From Sclerodactyla briareus (Eukaryota > Echinodermata > Holothuroidea > Dendrochirotida > Sclerodactylidae), in NCBI GenBank assembly GCA_026419785.1, contig JAODTK010005633.1, forward strand, positions 1 to 64,000: DNA of 64,000 bases, written 5' to 3'. Each line of letters begins with the position of its first letter. Positions within the stretch are counted from its first letter, which is position 1. Position numbers and translations under genes: made by a program. Positions 49,472 to 59,800 of this stretch are shown piece by piece. The notes under the pieces were generated by a model. It was not told the DNA's origin. It was given only the letters and a program-made list of their open reading frames with translations, and searched no databases.

Positions 49472-52400
49472 CTGTAGAACCAAAATGGGAAATAGTTAAT
49501 ATAACATCATTATTTTAGTTGGGTCATATAATAGAACTGAGTATCGTACCTAGCTAGTATGTTTACCACTGTGCACGTCGCGAAAGATTGCTCAAGTGCT
49601 TAACACATATGCCTCCTATACCGAAACCGGTGGCACTCAGCTAACACAATACCAGTTGTTCGCAGCTCATCATATGGCCCTCAATTAGCAAATAGGGAAA
49701 AAGATAAATCGTCACAGATGCGCGCTAACTGCCTTCACGTCACAATAGCAAATATCACCCACTTACGTCACAGGTGTACATAGTCAATTCAACTGTCAGC
49801 CTTTTAACATCGCGTCAACAGTAAAAGACTTTTCAAATAGTCCATGTAACCTTGCCGTCACTTGCGTGCTAGCTGAAATATATAGTGTCCTTCAATATTT
49901 CCTAGCAATGCATTAATTTTGCGACACGCGCAGTACACGGGTGATTATTTCTGCTACGAAAGTTCAGGAAAGGGCTTCAGTGTGTAACAATAACATCCGG
50001 CCGATGTGCATACAAGAACTGACGTATACGAATCCTTGAATTCGCTATGAACATGGAACGCCTTGCTTAGTGACGTAACAGAAACGCTGAATAACTTGAC
50101 AAGATTCGTCCTATTAATTATTGACTCATTTAGTTAGAATCGTGAATCAGTGGGTGCGTTTCAGTCGATTGTTACTGTTAGATATTTTCCGCGACGACTC
50201 GAACGAAAAACATGCGCGTATGCAACTTTTGGGAAGCTTGTTATTCGCGTGTTCTTTGCAGCACATATTAATGGCTGCTGCTATCAGGACGTTGACGACG
50301 TGCAACGAAAACATTGCTGTGCGCTTCATATGGTGGGCGTGGCTTAACTATTAGTCTCCGGAGAGGTTGTTAGCTCTGTTAGAATGACGTAATTGGTGGG
50401 CATCGCGTGACATGGCAGCCATCAGTCGCTTTATTGAAGCCAAGTGCACGTAATTTCTAACAGCTAACAGTCGACTAAAACGCCCCATTATGCGCCATAC
50501 ACGAACACACTCGTACGTACTCAATATGAGTTTTTTGCGTACGTACGGGTATGTTCGTGCTAGAGCGCATGTGTGTACGCGCGCCACGTCATGTGTGCAT
50601 TCGTGTGCTCCGTTTTGTGTAGTGTTCCGCTGGTTAGGGTAATAAGTGACATCCCTAGAAACATCTGTACATTTAATTCCGGGAGATCAGGTAATCGAGG
50701 GATCAGATAATTGCAGGTGGGAGCATCATGCAGTAGGTGGAGGGACAGGGGGTGTTTGTGGGGCTTCTTAAAGATGGATTGTCGTCTGCTAGCGTCCAGC
50801 GAACAAGCGACGGCCGATTTTGCATGACGTAGCGACAAAATATCGTAATGGGGGCTTATATGTAAATTTGAAGCGATACTTTCTACCTTAATTTTTTTAT
50901 TTTTTATATTGACGGAAAATCGCGTGAAAATACCCTTGGTTTGGCATTTATCTAATTGCTGGGTGCAGATATTGTTCACAAGAGTTATTTTTAATTGACA
51001 CATCCATCCTGTAAATAGGCTACAACTCTCAGTCATAGAGTCAGTTGATAGGCCATATCAGTCAACATAGAGACAGTTTTTGTAAGCGTGGGAAAATCGG
51101 TTAAATTCATATTTCCCATTTGTGACTGAGCTACCTCTAAATGTTGACAACCAAGTTGCGGGATCTTAATGTCATCTTAATGTATGGATGATCGTACGTA
51201 TGTTAGTCCGGAGTATTCGTTTTTTATCTCTACCTCAATTTAGGCAGGGTCAGGAAGGATGAGTCCTCATGAACAACCCCGAATCAGAACAACACAAGAG
51301 AAAAAAAAAACAGAACTCTTCCTGTAACATTCCTGTAGAATAGTCAGACCTGTTTCGTGTAGACCAACGAAATCTCAGCGAGGCCTATTCCACTAATTGG
51401 TCACCCTCTGCGAAAAGAAATACTATAGACTATCTAATCTTTAACCGTTCACCACGAAGCTTGCGACGATGGCCCCCTTCAGAAAATTCGAAGAAGTATT
51501 CGGAGGAAAGGCCATAGAAGCTTTGGACAATTTTGAAACCTAAATAAGATCACCCCGAATTCGCCTTAGCTCTATTGGACTGTCCCATAGCAAGACCCTT
51601 TAATCGTTCCTCATACGACGAATCATGCAGACAGTAAATTGATCTGATAGTAGCCCTCATTTGAACACTCTCATTTAGCAAATTTTCTTTCGCGAAAATA
51701 AGAATTGCTGATAATATTGAATAATCCAGGTAAGGCTTAACCAACTGCCTAAACAGCCTGACATCCAAGTCTTCGTCAAGAATACTTAAATTAGGTGTAA
51801 TCAAGCCGAGAATCCCATCCCCTTCCCTACAGCCCCCCCCCCCCCCCCCACACTGCTTGAAAGGTCTCAATGTAGAATCGAATACAAACCAAAAACTGTT
51901 TCAGAATCAACCATAGGACCCACATCCGACCACATTGGAAATAAGTATATCATACTTTCATGTATTATCATAGGCAGTTATTTATGGGATTCTGTTGTGT
52001 TGTATGAATATCTTGCCGATAAATTCAATCAATCAATCATCAATCAACCACAGGAATCCCTCGACCAATAAAACTGAATGAAGCGTCGGCGTTAGGGTAG
52101 CCGACATGCATCACTCCCTTTTATCGACGTTAGAAAAACGTGCTAAATTCTTTCATTTTTTATTCCTAACAGTGTAACTAATACTTCCTTGACATTGGCG
52201 GAACATTTGCCTTCCAGCATTTTTTCAGCTAATGACAGGCAATGGGTCAGCGAACTTCACGAAACTGATGAAACTGTATTCTTAAAGTTAGGCATAATTA
52301 TGGTGGAATTTTAAAGGATTGGAGAAAGGGGAATAGTGCTAACGAGTTATATATTGTTGAACACAAAATATAGAGATAACGGTAGACTAATTTAATATTC

Positions 52401-54263
52401 CTTTTAATGTTAACTTTCGATTCGCATAAAAAAACTCGATGCACATAACTGAAGGCCTACACAGGGCCTATTCTGGAAGTGTTTGGCGTCCAACTCGCAC
52501 GTCTTAGTGGGGTACTATAGTAATAATTCCGTATACCTACCACCCCACAATTCATGTATATATAGATACCCTAAAGACCTATAGCTGCTATTGATGCCAT
52601 CAGAGCATCACCACAACCTGCGTCCTGTTTATTATTCACACGTTTCTTCACATACATGTTACTCCACTTACTTACTCCACAATCGGTATCGGGCTCGTGA
52701 GAGAGTAATATTTTGAACATGTTTGCATTGACGTGATCCGCATCGTTGTAATAATGAACATTCCTACTTTGGCGGTCACGTTCCGTTCGTGGGTAACCCG
52801 CTATAGGGCTAATTTGAGAAAGAAATATCTTATATGGTTTGTATTTATGTGGTAATAGTAACCGATAGGTTGTATGCCTTGAAAGTTTTACTGTAGAGCT
52901 CAAGGAGGCACATGAACAGTTATTTTCCCACGAAAAAAGAAATGTTATTTTCCCGAAAAGTGATGAAAAGTTCAAATGAAAAACGTACTTACCGACTGAG
53001 AAAGGTATCCGGTCCGTGCTTGCTTGGAACTCTCCTTTTTCCATGAATCGCTTCTGGCGGAATTACGGCGGGATCCGAAAATTTCTCCATGTTTCAGGTT
53101 ACGAAAGTTCGGCACGACACCTTCCTTTGGGAAGTCGTACCCCAACATCTCCAGATCTTCTTCAACAATGCGAGGAGCTGAGACCGTCCTTACCGGTCGC
53201 GTGTCTCCCTGTCTCTAGTATCATCGCTCATGTACGTAGCCTTGAAGCATCATAATAGGATGGCACACCGTTTTCCTTGACGAAAGTCAATTCTTCCTTG
53301 ACATTTGGTCTGTACCTCCGGGTGAGAGGCGAGAAGAGCATGCAAAGAAGGGTGGGACATCGTAGCAACAAATCCCGCAGAGAGCACGCTCTAACACCGC
53401 AAAAGCGAGGAGGTTGTCCTATCGTGAAGTTCCTCTTCCCCTTTCCCATCGCATCGAATGTAGGCGCTTATGAATTTTTTCGAATTGCCTGAGATTTTGC
53501 CATCGATCTGAATCGATTAATTCTGCCCCTTGAAGATTCTTGAATTTGCGCCAGGTGCAATCCATCCCTTAGTTCCTGGTCAAACTGAAGTCGACAGAGC
53601 AGCCTACTTCCTGTACTAATTCCACCGTGCTTGATTGAATCTGCCCATGAAATAACTAAAGCCACAAGTTTCTTGAACTCAGCATCGTCGTAGTCGTACT
53701 GTTCACCAATAAAAGTACAACACTTCTGTTGGCTATGGCCTGCGCATAACAAGGTCGGGGAGATTTAGAACCGGGCCCTCTGTGGTGTCTGCTACACTGT
53801 CCAGCCTGTTAACAAGACGGTCGATTTCCGATCGTATCACTCTCGTATACCCCCCTGCCTATACCCAGATCGCGCGGAACAGGTTCTTTGTGAATCGTGC
53901 TGCCGTTGTATGGGTTGGTCCACTTCAAGAGTGATACCTAAAAAGAAAAAATGAAATAAAATGCGAACCTGAAATGTAATGAATGGTATTTGTTTTTATT
54001 TATTAGGCTTCATCCGTTGCAGGACGACAGAAGATAGGGCATTATTCTTCTCCTCCTTCTCAAATAAAATAATCTGATCAGGTAAAAGTTCTAATGAAGA
54101 TTCCACATCATGACTTGCAACAAAACACTAAAATTGATTTTTTTAAGTTTTTATGATGGAGTCAATATTTAAATTTTGGGAGAACGACGAAATTGACCGC
54201 AAGTACTGAAGTCCACGTTAGATGGGCCGTGCAAATCGACCGATAGATAGATAGATGATATAT

Positions 54264-54301
<38 letters not shown>

Positions 54302-55701
54302 TATCAGATAGATAGAGTAGATAGATAGATAGATACAATTACTATGGAATAATACATATTTGAAAAGGTACAGCAAAACGATCGCACATATTCAAGTGAA
54401 GACCTCAAACGGTTACAAACCTAACGACTATGCAGGGCGTTGAAAGTTCCACAGCAGAAGGGTAACACTGTTAGTAAAACAATTCAAGCCGTCTAAGAAC
54501 CTCTGAACAAAAAAAAAACCCTAAAATACTCCCGTAGCACTGATGGGAACGTCTGAAAAAAATGCAATTATCACACTTCCTTGTCCTTTCTTGATAGAGT
54601 ACGCGGCTGGTGTACCGTATTCGACTGGACCGAGGGTGGAACATCGGACCTGGACAGGAAAACACGCAAGATCATGAAGGCCTCCACCCACGAGCACACC
54701 GGCTATACATTCAAAGGAAAAGCGGTGGCAGAGGCCTGTAGGAGATCAGAGCAACATGGAAACTCCCGATACCGGCCTCAACAACATAAAACAGGCTTAA
54801 GAGGAGACTCCGATTCTCAGATATAGCGGTCTGCAATGTGGGAACCTCTGACGGGTAACGCTTTAAAGCCACTATGAAATGAGATCATGAGAAAAAGGTG
54901 TTTGTTAGTGAGCAGCAAACGTTACCTGGCCAATACCCCAGGCAGATCACCGAATTGGCATTAAAAGAAACGCTTACATGTGGAGAGGCGAGGTACAAGT
55001 CTAAAGAAAGGGACAGAGTGACTGGGGATAACAGCGGCCAGAACCCTCTGCAAACGAAATGTCACAAGCCCAAATTAACAAAGGCCTCAGATGACCCATC
55101 GTGTCGAATGTGCGGCCAGGAGGACGAAACCGTCTATCACACCGAAACGGCATGCCAGAAGATCGCAGGCAGCCTGTACAAGACAAGACACAGCAACGTC
55201 GCTGCTATCATTCACATGAAGTGCTCAGGCATTACGATGTCGAAATTGAGCATACTAGGGCTCCACGAACCGAATGCAATAGAGGGAAATGACAAGGCCA
55301 AAGTATTTAGGGACTTCGAGATCAGGACTGATAGAGTCATCCACGAAAGGCAACCAGACGTGGTGATCATCGACCAGGGTTGCGAAAGAGGCAACAACAG
55401 TAGACAAATTTTAGGGAGAAGAAATACCAGGATCTCAAACCAGAGATGCAGAGGATGTGGGATCTCAATCCAAGGTGGTACCAGTTGTGATCGGTGTACT
55501 GGGAGCTATACCGAACGATTTAAAAGAGCAATCTCAATAGCATCCCAAGTGGCGAACACGTAGAACACAAACTAACCAAGACTGCGATACTCTGAAGTGC
55601 GCATATACTAAGACAAGTACTAGACCTCCCAGAGTCCGGTAGTCGCCGAGGTTCAAGGCACAGGGAGACGTACCCACTGAGAATTGGAGGAGAAAACTAA
55701 T

Positions 55702-55751
<50 letters not shown>

Positions 55752-57107
55752 TAATAATAATAATAATATAATAATAATAATATAATAATAATAATAAATA
55801 ATAATAATTAATAGACTTGCAGAAGCAGTGAAGGATGGAGCAGTAAAGACTACACCAAGAGGTGAGAAAGTACTGAGCGTCCAGCTCAACGGACAAAACA
55901 AAATCCAAGCGATCAATTCATATACGCAATGCCAGTGATGAGATAACAGGAGGCGTGATCGACTGGCCAAGAAAGAGAGTCCGAGTTGACGCAGGACTCG
56001 CAAACTCCTCACCATGCATGGGGGCCCCCACCCAAGAGCGATGTACACAGGATCTACCTCCCCACAAGACAAAGGCGGTTAGAGGATGAAGCAAGTGGAA
56101 GACACAATAACCAACGAGGAAGTGGGGCTCGTGAATAAATACTCAGTAAACGAGTAAGAGCATGGCAACAAGACGAGGCGGCTGGAGTCGCGAGTAGAAG
56201 GATGGAAAGCAGAGTGGCAGCGTCGGTGTGAAGGACAAGTGGAAGGAGAAAGCACTACATGGGCAATACCCCCGACAAGTAGAAGAAATTACCAGCCCGG
56301 AATTGGCATACAGATGGCTCAACCGGATGGGGCTCAAAATAGAGACCGAGGCTCTAATCACAGCTGCCCAAGACCAAGCCCTGCACACGAAATGCCACCA
56401 AGCCAAAATCCTAGGGATTAGGAGGCGCGCAGTGCCGAATGTGTGGGGCAATGGACGAAACTGTCAACCACCTGGTGGCGGGATCCAGAAGATAGCCCCA
56501 CGGGAGTACGTAAGTCGTCACAACTGTGTAGCATCAGCCTTGCATTAAAAGATATGCAAGCACTACGGCTGATGGTCGCTGATCAGCCATGGCTACACCA
56601 TCGGATGCGGTAATGGAGAAAGATGAAGTCACGTTGTTGTACGACTTCGAAATACGCACTGACAGGATCATTAGCTGCAAGGAGACCCGACCTAATCGTC
56701 CTGGACAGACAGAAAACACATACACACGATAATAGATGTTGCAGTCCCCAATGATAAGAACATCAAGGACAAGGAACAAGAGAAAATAGAAAAATACCAA
56801 GACCTGAGGCCTGATATACAGCGTCGGTGGAACACCAGAGCGGAAGTGGTCCCAGGTTGTGATCGGGGCACTTGGGGCGGTCAGCACCAACCTGAAAGCA
56901 CCTTGATGAGATACCAGGAATTCATGACACCAACCAACTAGTCAAGCAAGCGATGCTCGGAAGCGCCCACATACTAAGAAGGGGTACTCTCCAGAATCCG
57001 GGTAGGATTCCGAGGTCAAGGCAGATGGAGGAAGCCAACTGAATGAGAGTGTCGGTAGAGATGATGTGATAATAATAATAATAATAAAATAATAATAATA
57101 ATAATAA

Positions 57108-57141
<34 letters not shown>

Positions 57142-57142
57142 T

Positions 57143-57199
<57 letters not shown>

Positions 57200-58634
57200 T
57201 AATAATAATAATACTAATAATAATAATATACTAATAATAATAATAATAATAATATAATTGTGGGAGCACTTTCCCATTTTTCACCTGCAGCGCGGTTGGT
57301 GCATTATGTTTCGACTGTCGCACATACAGTGCTAATTGTGACTTAAGGCATTTAGCGTCGTAATCTCGGATTTGTAATTAGTAGAATCCAATACGATTAT
57401 AATATAAGGCTAGGTAAGAACATTTGAAACGGTCCGTGGGCCAAAACCTAGGCCTAATTGAGACCTAATTCTTCTAGAACTAACGTTACAAGTCTTACCA
57501 TTTCAAGAAGCGCTCTTTCAATCACCAGCACGCTGCATAGCGCTGTTTTAAAAAGGGTAAGGTCTGTCCAGTCATCAAATTTCCATTGTCCAATTGGAGG
57601 TCGGGACTCGCGCCAGGTAGACATCCAAGAATTGCGCAACCTTTATCCTTCAAGCAGATAGAGGGCAATCCAGTATTCAGGACAAGGCAAATGCATTTCA
57701 AATCAGATTTGGAGTTTGAAAAAAAAAAAAAAAACAGCAGAGAAGTGCCTAAAATGAAGGACCAACTTGTTGAGGGATCAGAGATGACTGTTACCTCGGT
57801 ACATGCAAATAATGCTTGATCATTGCCTTCATCTCTCTCTCTCTCTCAAAAAAAAATACAGACAGCCCAATGTTGAATTCCCTTGCAGAAGCGAAACAAA
57901 TTTGCGAGTTTTTAGTGGGCATCATAACCCGTTCTGTGTCAGTATGTATTACTCAAATAAATCATGGTCGTAGGCAGTTTGAGGAGCCTGGGACCCTCAA
58001 TATGGAGTCTGATATGTATAGGTTGGTCTATGGCGGTGCATAATCATATTGTCGGGGGTCCTGACCAAGGCACCTGAGGTCATCCGAGGTCAAAGTCTGA
58101 AGATGTTGTAAAACAAGACAGCCGCTGAGGCTAAAGTGAGGTTCATACCTGTCATGAAGAGTAACGATTTCTGGGCCTGGTCCGAAGATACTAACATTTT
58201 TGTGTTGCAAAAATAAGTCAAGGAATTACTACGCATTGTTGCGTTCTGGTTAGTTTATATACTTACCCTGAGCTCCGTGCCCGAATGCGATCTCTTTGGA
58301 CACAGTTGTTCGGTCTGGCGGTGACTTTACTGTTGGCGAACACCTTCCGAATATAGTCAACATCATGGAGAACGTAGATGAGCTGGGAATTCGGAACCGA
58401 TCTGTAATTTGTAGAATCTCCATACTTTATCGCCAACTTCGACAAGACGAAGTCGTCGTTCGAATAGCTGTGAGGGGAAGATGACGTGAGTTCCTATGAG
58501 GGGCCAGCCGCGCGGTCCAGGGGGGAACCGAAGCTGCTTATTGGAGCGATTCTCCTCGCTAAGATCCAGACAGTGCCAACGAGGATGGCGACCACGTAAA
58601 TAAATACACCGGTTCCATTTTCATTGGTGAGCAT
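49293..58634 (-). CDS. Cytochrome P450, clan 2 (CYP2-like), three exons
   Basis: A membrane-anchored haem monooxygenase, expected in the endoplasmic reticulum and fed electrons by P450 reductase; the substrate cannot be told. Exons are 58634-58267, 53937-52993 and 49471-49293 (368+945+179 nt, about 497 codons, normal for the family), with GT-AG introns of 4.3 and 3.5 kb. Seen in order: N-terminal hydrophobic anchor, proline hinge PPGPRGWPLIG, KLAIKYGD, YDYDDAEFKK, ASHPEVQTKCQEEL, the K-helix ExxR (ETGR), SAPRIVEEDLEML, IPFSVG and a haem-region Cys right after the last intron. At least six one-base frameshifts interrupt it. The I-helix AGxxT motif reads GFVAT, and the haem motif reads CIC where CxG is usual. 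It is either a real gene in poorly corrected sequence or a decaying pseudogene. Confidence 0.9.
50769..51013. mobile_element. MITE, second copy, in P450 intron 2
   Basis: This aligns with 21939-22207 over its length (TAAAGATGGATTGTCGTCTG, then CTAGCGTCCAGCGAACAAGC, AAATATCGTAATGGGG, and a CTAATTGCTGGG word). The left end is intact and the right end has decayed (ACACATCCATCCTG+TA). It is 245 bp with no coding content. It creates the spurious 158-codon minus ORF at 50560-51036. Confidence 0.8.
51240..51880 (-). pseudogene. LINE reverse transcriptase 3' fragment in P450 intron 2
   Basis: The minus-strand frame 51870-51550 reads LGLITPNLSILDED, LVKPYLDYS and SYEERLKGLAM. This matches the C-terminal LGLIRRN...LDED, LVRPHLEY and SYEERLKxL order of CR1-type LINEs. 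The presumed 3' UTR (51543 down to 51240) contains a GTCAGGAAGGATGAGTCCTC word on the plus strand that recurs at 37321. The 5' end is cut just beyond a C18 tract (51833-51850). Confidence 0.75.
51881..52992. other. Left part of P450 intron 2, non-coding
   Basis: It contains an AAATTCAATCAATCAATCATCAA stretch at about 52022-52047, the simple tail typical of some LINE 3' ends. The minus frame of 157 codons at 52571-53044 starts in the P450 exon and runs into the intron past the GTAAGT, so only its first part is coding. Confidence 0.5.
52993..53937 (-). CDS. P450 exon 2: helices C to L
   Basis: The acceptor is TTTCTTTTTAG|GTATCAC, first exon base 53937. It then reads, across shifts, GPTHTTAARFT, a DLGIGRGVYES-type word, EIDRLVNRLD, LNLPDLVMR, GEQYDYDDAEFKKLVAL (53671-53720), RDGLHLAQIQ, KGEEELHD, ASHPEVQTKCQEEL, the ExxR codons GAG ACA GGG AGA (53215-53204), SAPRIVEEDLEMLGYDFPK (53182-53130) and ASTDRIPFSVG. 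The donor is TCAGTCG|GTAAGTACG, last base 52993, phase 1, at the usual place just before the haem loop. The C-helix Trp seen in most P450s is not visible. Confidence 0.88.
54240..54338. repeat. (GATA)n microsatellite
   Basis: About 100 bp of ATAG repeats with small interruptions, in P450 intron 1. Confidence 0.95.
54575..55698 (+). mobile_element. R4/Dong-type non-LTR retrotransposon 3' end, copy 1
   Basis: A 5'-truncated element, antisense in P450 intron 1. It starts near a TVFDWTEGG/RKTRKIMKA word (about 54608-54680), which is the end of the polymerase. The endonuclease region (54898 on) reads LPGQYPRQI, then the zinc knuckle CRMCGQEDETVYHTETAC (55105-55158; C-x2-C-x8-H-x4-C), a RHSN word and RQPDVVIID (about 55349-55375). 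Zinc knuckle plus PD core is the restriction-like endonuclease layout of the R2/R4/Dong group. The 221-codon ORF changes frame after IIDQ, so its last ~60 residues are not authentic. A short 3' UTR leads into (TAA)n. Confidence 0.85.
55699..55811 (+). repeat. (TAA)n microsatellite between two R4/Dong copies
   Basis: About 110 bp of TAA repeats. It is the 3' tail or target of copy 1 and directly abuts the 5' break of copy 2. Confidence 0.95.
55812..57067 (+). mobile_element. R4/Dong-type non-LTR retrotransposon 3' end, copy 2
   Basis: It starts inside the polymerase (KVLSVQLNGQNKIQAIN at about 55867, then a GVIDWP word at about 55956). It continues with SVKDKWKEKALHGQYPRQV (56222-56281), RWLNRMGLKIETEALITAA, CRMCGAMDETVNH (56431; the last Cys of the knuckle is altered), RHNCVASALH (56516), RPDLIVLD (56687) and IIDVAVPNDKNIKDKE (56731). 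The endonuclease catalytic core is better kept than in copy 1. Frameshifts make it non-functional. It ends in (TAA)n at 57068. Confidence 0.88.
57068..57258 (+). repeat. (TAA)n microsatellite 3' of R4/Dong copy 2
   Basis: About 190 bp of TAA repeats with a few ACTAATA interruptions, forming the 3' flank of copy 2. Confidence 0.95.
57499..57640 (-). other. Unassigned exon-like frame in P450 intron 1
   Basis: The minus strand has an open frame (RPPIGQWKFDDWTDLTLF and IERALLEM words) ending at a possible donor, ATG|GTAAGA, last base 57499. The opposite strand is also open over the same bases. It does not fit the P450 between exons 1 and 2, which already join in phase. It could be a transposon piece. 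I do not recognise it. Confidence 0.2.
58077..58092 (+). promoter_or_regulatory. DR4 nuclear-receptor site in P450 intron 1
   Basis: AGGTCA (58077-58082), spacer TCCG, AGGTCA (58087-58092): two perfect half-sites with a four-base gap, 175 bp into intron 1 of the P450 gene. DR4 elements are bound by RXR heterodimers of the thyroid, LXR and PXR/CAR type, and often control P450 genes in vertebrates. Function here is inference. Confidence 0.5.
58267..58634 (-). CDS. P450 exon 1: signal anchor, proline hinge, helix A-B
   Basis: The ATG at 58634-58632 starts an anchor with VFIYVVAILVGTVWIL at about residues 10-25. A frameshift leads to NKQLRFPPGPRGWPLIG (about 58555-58505). A second frameshift near 58455 leads to LSKLAIKYGD and VLHDVDYIRKVFAN, then TARPNN and QRDRI. 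A third shift near the end gives an AFGHGA-type word. The donor is CTCAGG|GTAAGTATA, last exon base 58267, phase 1. The start was chosen because it is the first in-frame ATG before the anchor and gives the normal N-terminal length. Confidence 0.88.
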
Positions 58635-58791
58635 CCATGCTGGTAACTTTTACAGTTTCGCTCTGCTTTGCAAATCCACAATCGGTGCAAAAAAATGTTT
58701 CGGTGGAATGGCACGGGAACAAAGGAGCGTCTCCAGCCGCCACGGAGGTGTGAAACCGACTCGCTTATGACACCAGACACGAGAGCATCGA

Positions 58792-58799
58792 TATTTATA
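58792..58799 (-). promoter_or_regulatory. Possible TATA box of the P450 gene
   Basis: TATAAATA on the minus strand lies 158 bp upstream of the P450 ATG, which would leave a 5' UTR of about 130 bp. It rests on the word and its position only. Confidence 0.35.
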
Positions 58800-58991
58800 A
58801 TGGAGTACGATGCACAGATGCATATGGAGTAGCAGTGACTTTGTAACAGTGAGTCGATTGCCGGCACACCGTTTTTACCGATTGTTGCATTTAACCTATT
58901 GCTTTTAGGTAATCCGGAGCTGACACAGTTAAAAAAAAAAAAAAAAACACCTGTTGCAGTCGACCCCAGTAAGTCTTAAAATATTACGTAG

Positions 58992-59007
58992 TGACCCAGA
59001 GTGACCT
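58992..59007 (-). promoter_or_regulatory. DR4-type site upstream of P450 exon 1
   Basis: On the minus strand it reads AGGTCA, spacer CTCT, GGGTCA. It lies about 360 bp upstream of the P450 start codon and about 195 bp upstream of the possible TATA box. With the intronic DR4 it brackets exon 1. Confidence 0.45.
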
Positions 59008-59470
59008 GAGTAATCAGCTGATCAAACTATTGCATAGCTGTGACCCGATACCATACAAATATAGTTACCCAATATTGATAAATAATATAATATCAGTATA
59101 TACATTATAGGCTCAGGTACAATTACTGTATAGAATCGCAATTTAAATTTAAGACACACTAGTTTATTTATAATAACGGCAGTTCTGCTTATCAGGGTGT
59201 CGTAATTTAATCAAATTGGATTGTACATAAAGAAAATGCTTCATATGCATAATCTATATAACCCGCAATTACCGGTGATAACACCAACTTCGTGGCACTG
59301 TATAATGATTTCAGGCACTCGAATCATAAACCAGTGTTTGACAACGAGTAAAAGTCTTTCGTAGTAAAACGCGGGATTAATTCATTGCACAATGCAGGTA
59401 TGTATGGAAATCATATACGCCCTATTAGCCTTGCATGCTATGGCCTTTCAAATGATGCAACAAAACAGTA

Positions 59471-59490
59471 CCCCCCCCCCCCCCCCCCCC
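59471..59490 (+). repeat. Poly-C tract
   Basis: Twenty C in a row, then GCCC, between the partial exon-1 copy and the P450 promoter region. Confidence 0.95.
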
Positions 59491-59559
59491 GCCCTTGCCT
59501 TGTGACGGATTGTATCAGGATCCCTAGCTCAATTCAGTGAGAAAATCTGATGACTCACT

Positions 59560-59800
59560 GGACGCAAAACATCTATGCATTGTTGCGTTCTGTATAGTTG
59601 TGTATACTTACCTTGGGCTCCGTGCCCGAATGCGATCGTTTTTTGGCCAAGTAACTGTCTGCGGTGACTTTATTGTTGGCGAACACCTTCCGAATATAGT
59701 CAACATCGCTGAGAACGTAGATGAGCTGGGAATTCGGAACCGATCTGTAATTTGTAGAATCTCCATACTTTATCGCCAACTTCGACAAGACTCGTCGCTG
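59560..59800 (-). pseudogene. Partial duplicate of P450 exon 1
   Basis: From 59795 down to about 59660 it is almost identical to 58446-58320 in exon 1 (SKLAIKYGD, SVPNSQLIYVL, DVDYIRKVFAN). It keeps the splice donor CCCAAG|GTAAGTATA (last exon base 59612) and about 40 bp of the following intron. The N-terminal half (anchor and proline hinge) is missing and the sequence beyond 59800 is unrelated. The segment between FANNKVTA and the donor diverges by frame from the main copy. It is most likely a truncated duplicate; an alternative exon is possible but lacks a clear acceptor. Confidence 0.75.

Noticed and set aside
50560..51036. 158-codon ORF on the minus strand
   Set aside because: It is largely the MITE at 50769-51013, which is non-coding in its other copy.
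52571..52986. Extension of P450 exon 2 to lower coordinates
   Set aside because: The frame continues past a consensus GTAAGT donor at the standard P450 intron position and loses all similarity.
58559..58867. 102-codon minus ORF over P450 exon 1
   Set aside because: It is in the wrong frame; the anchor and PPGP hinge are read in the other frames over the same bases.
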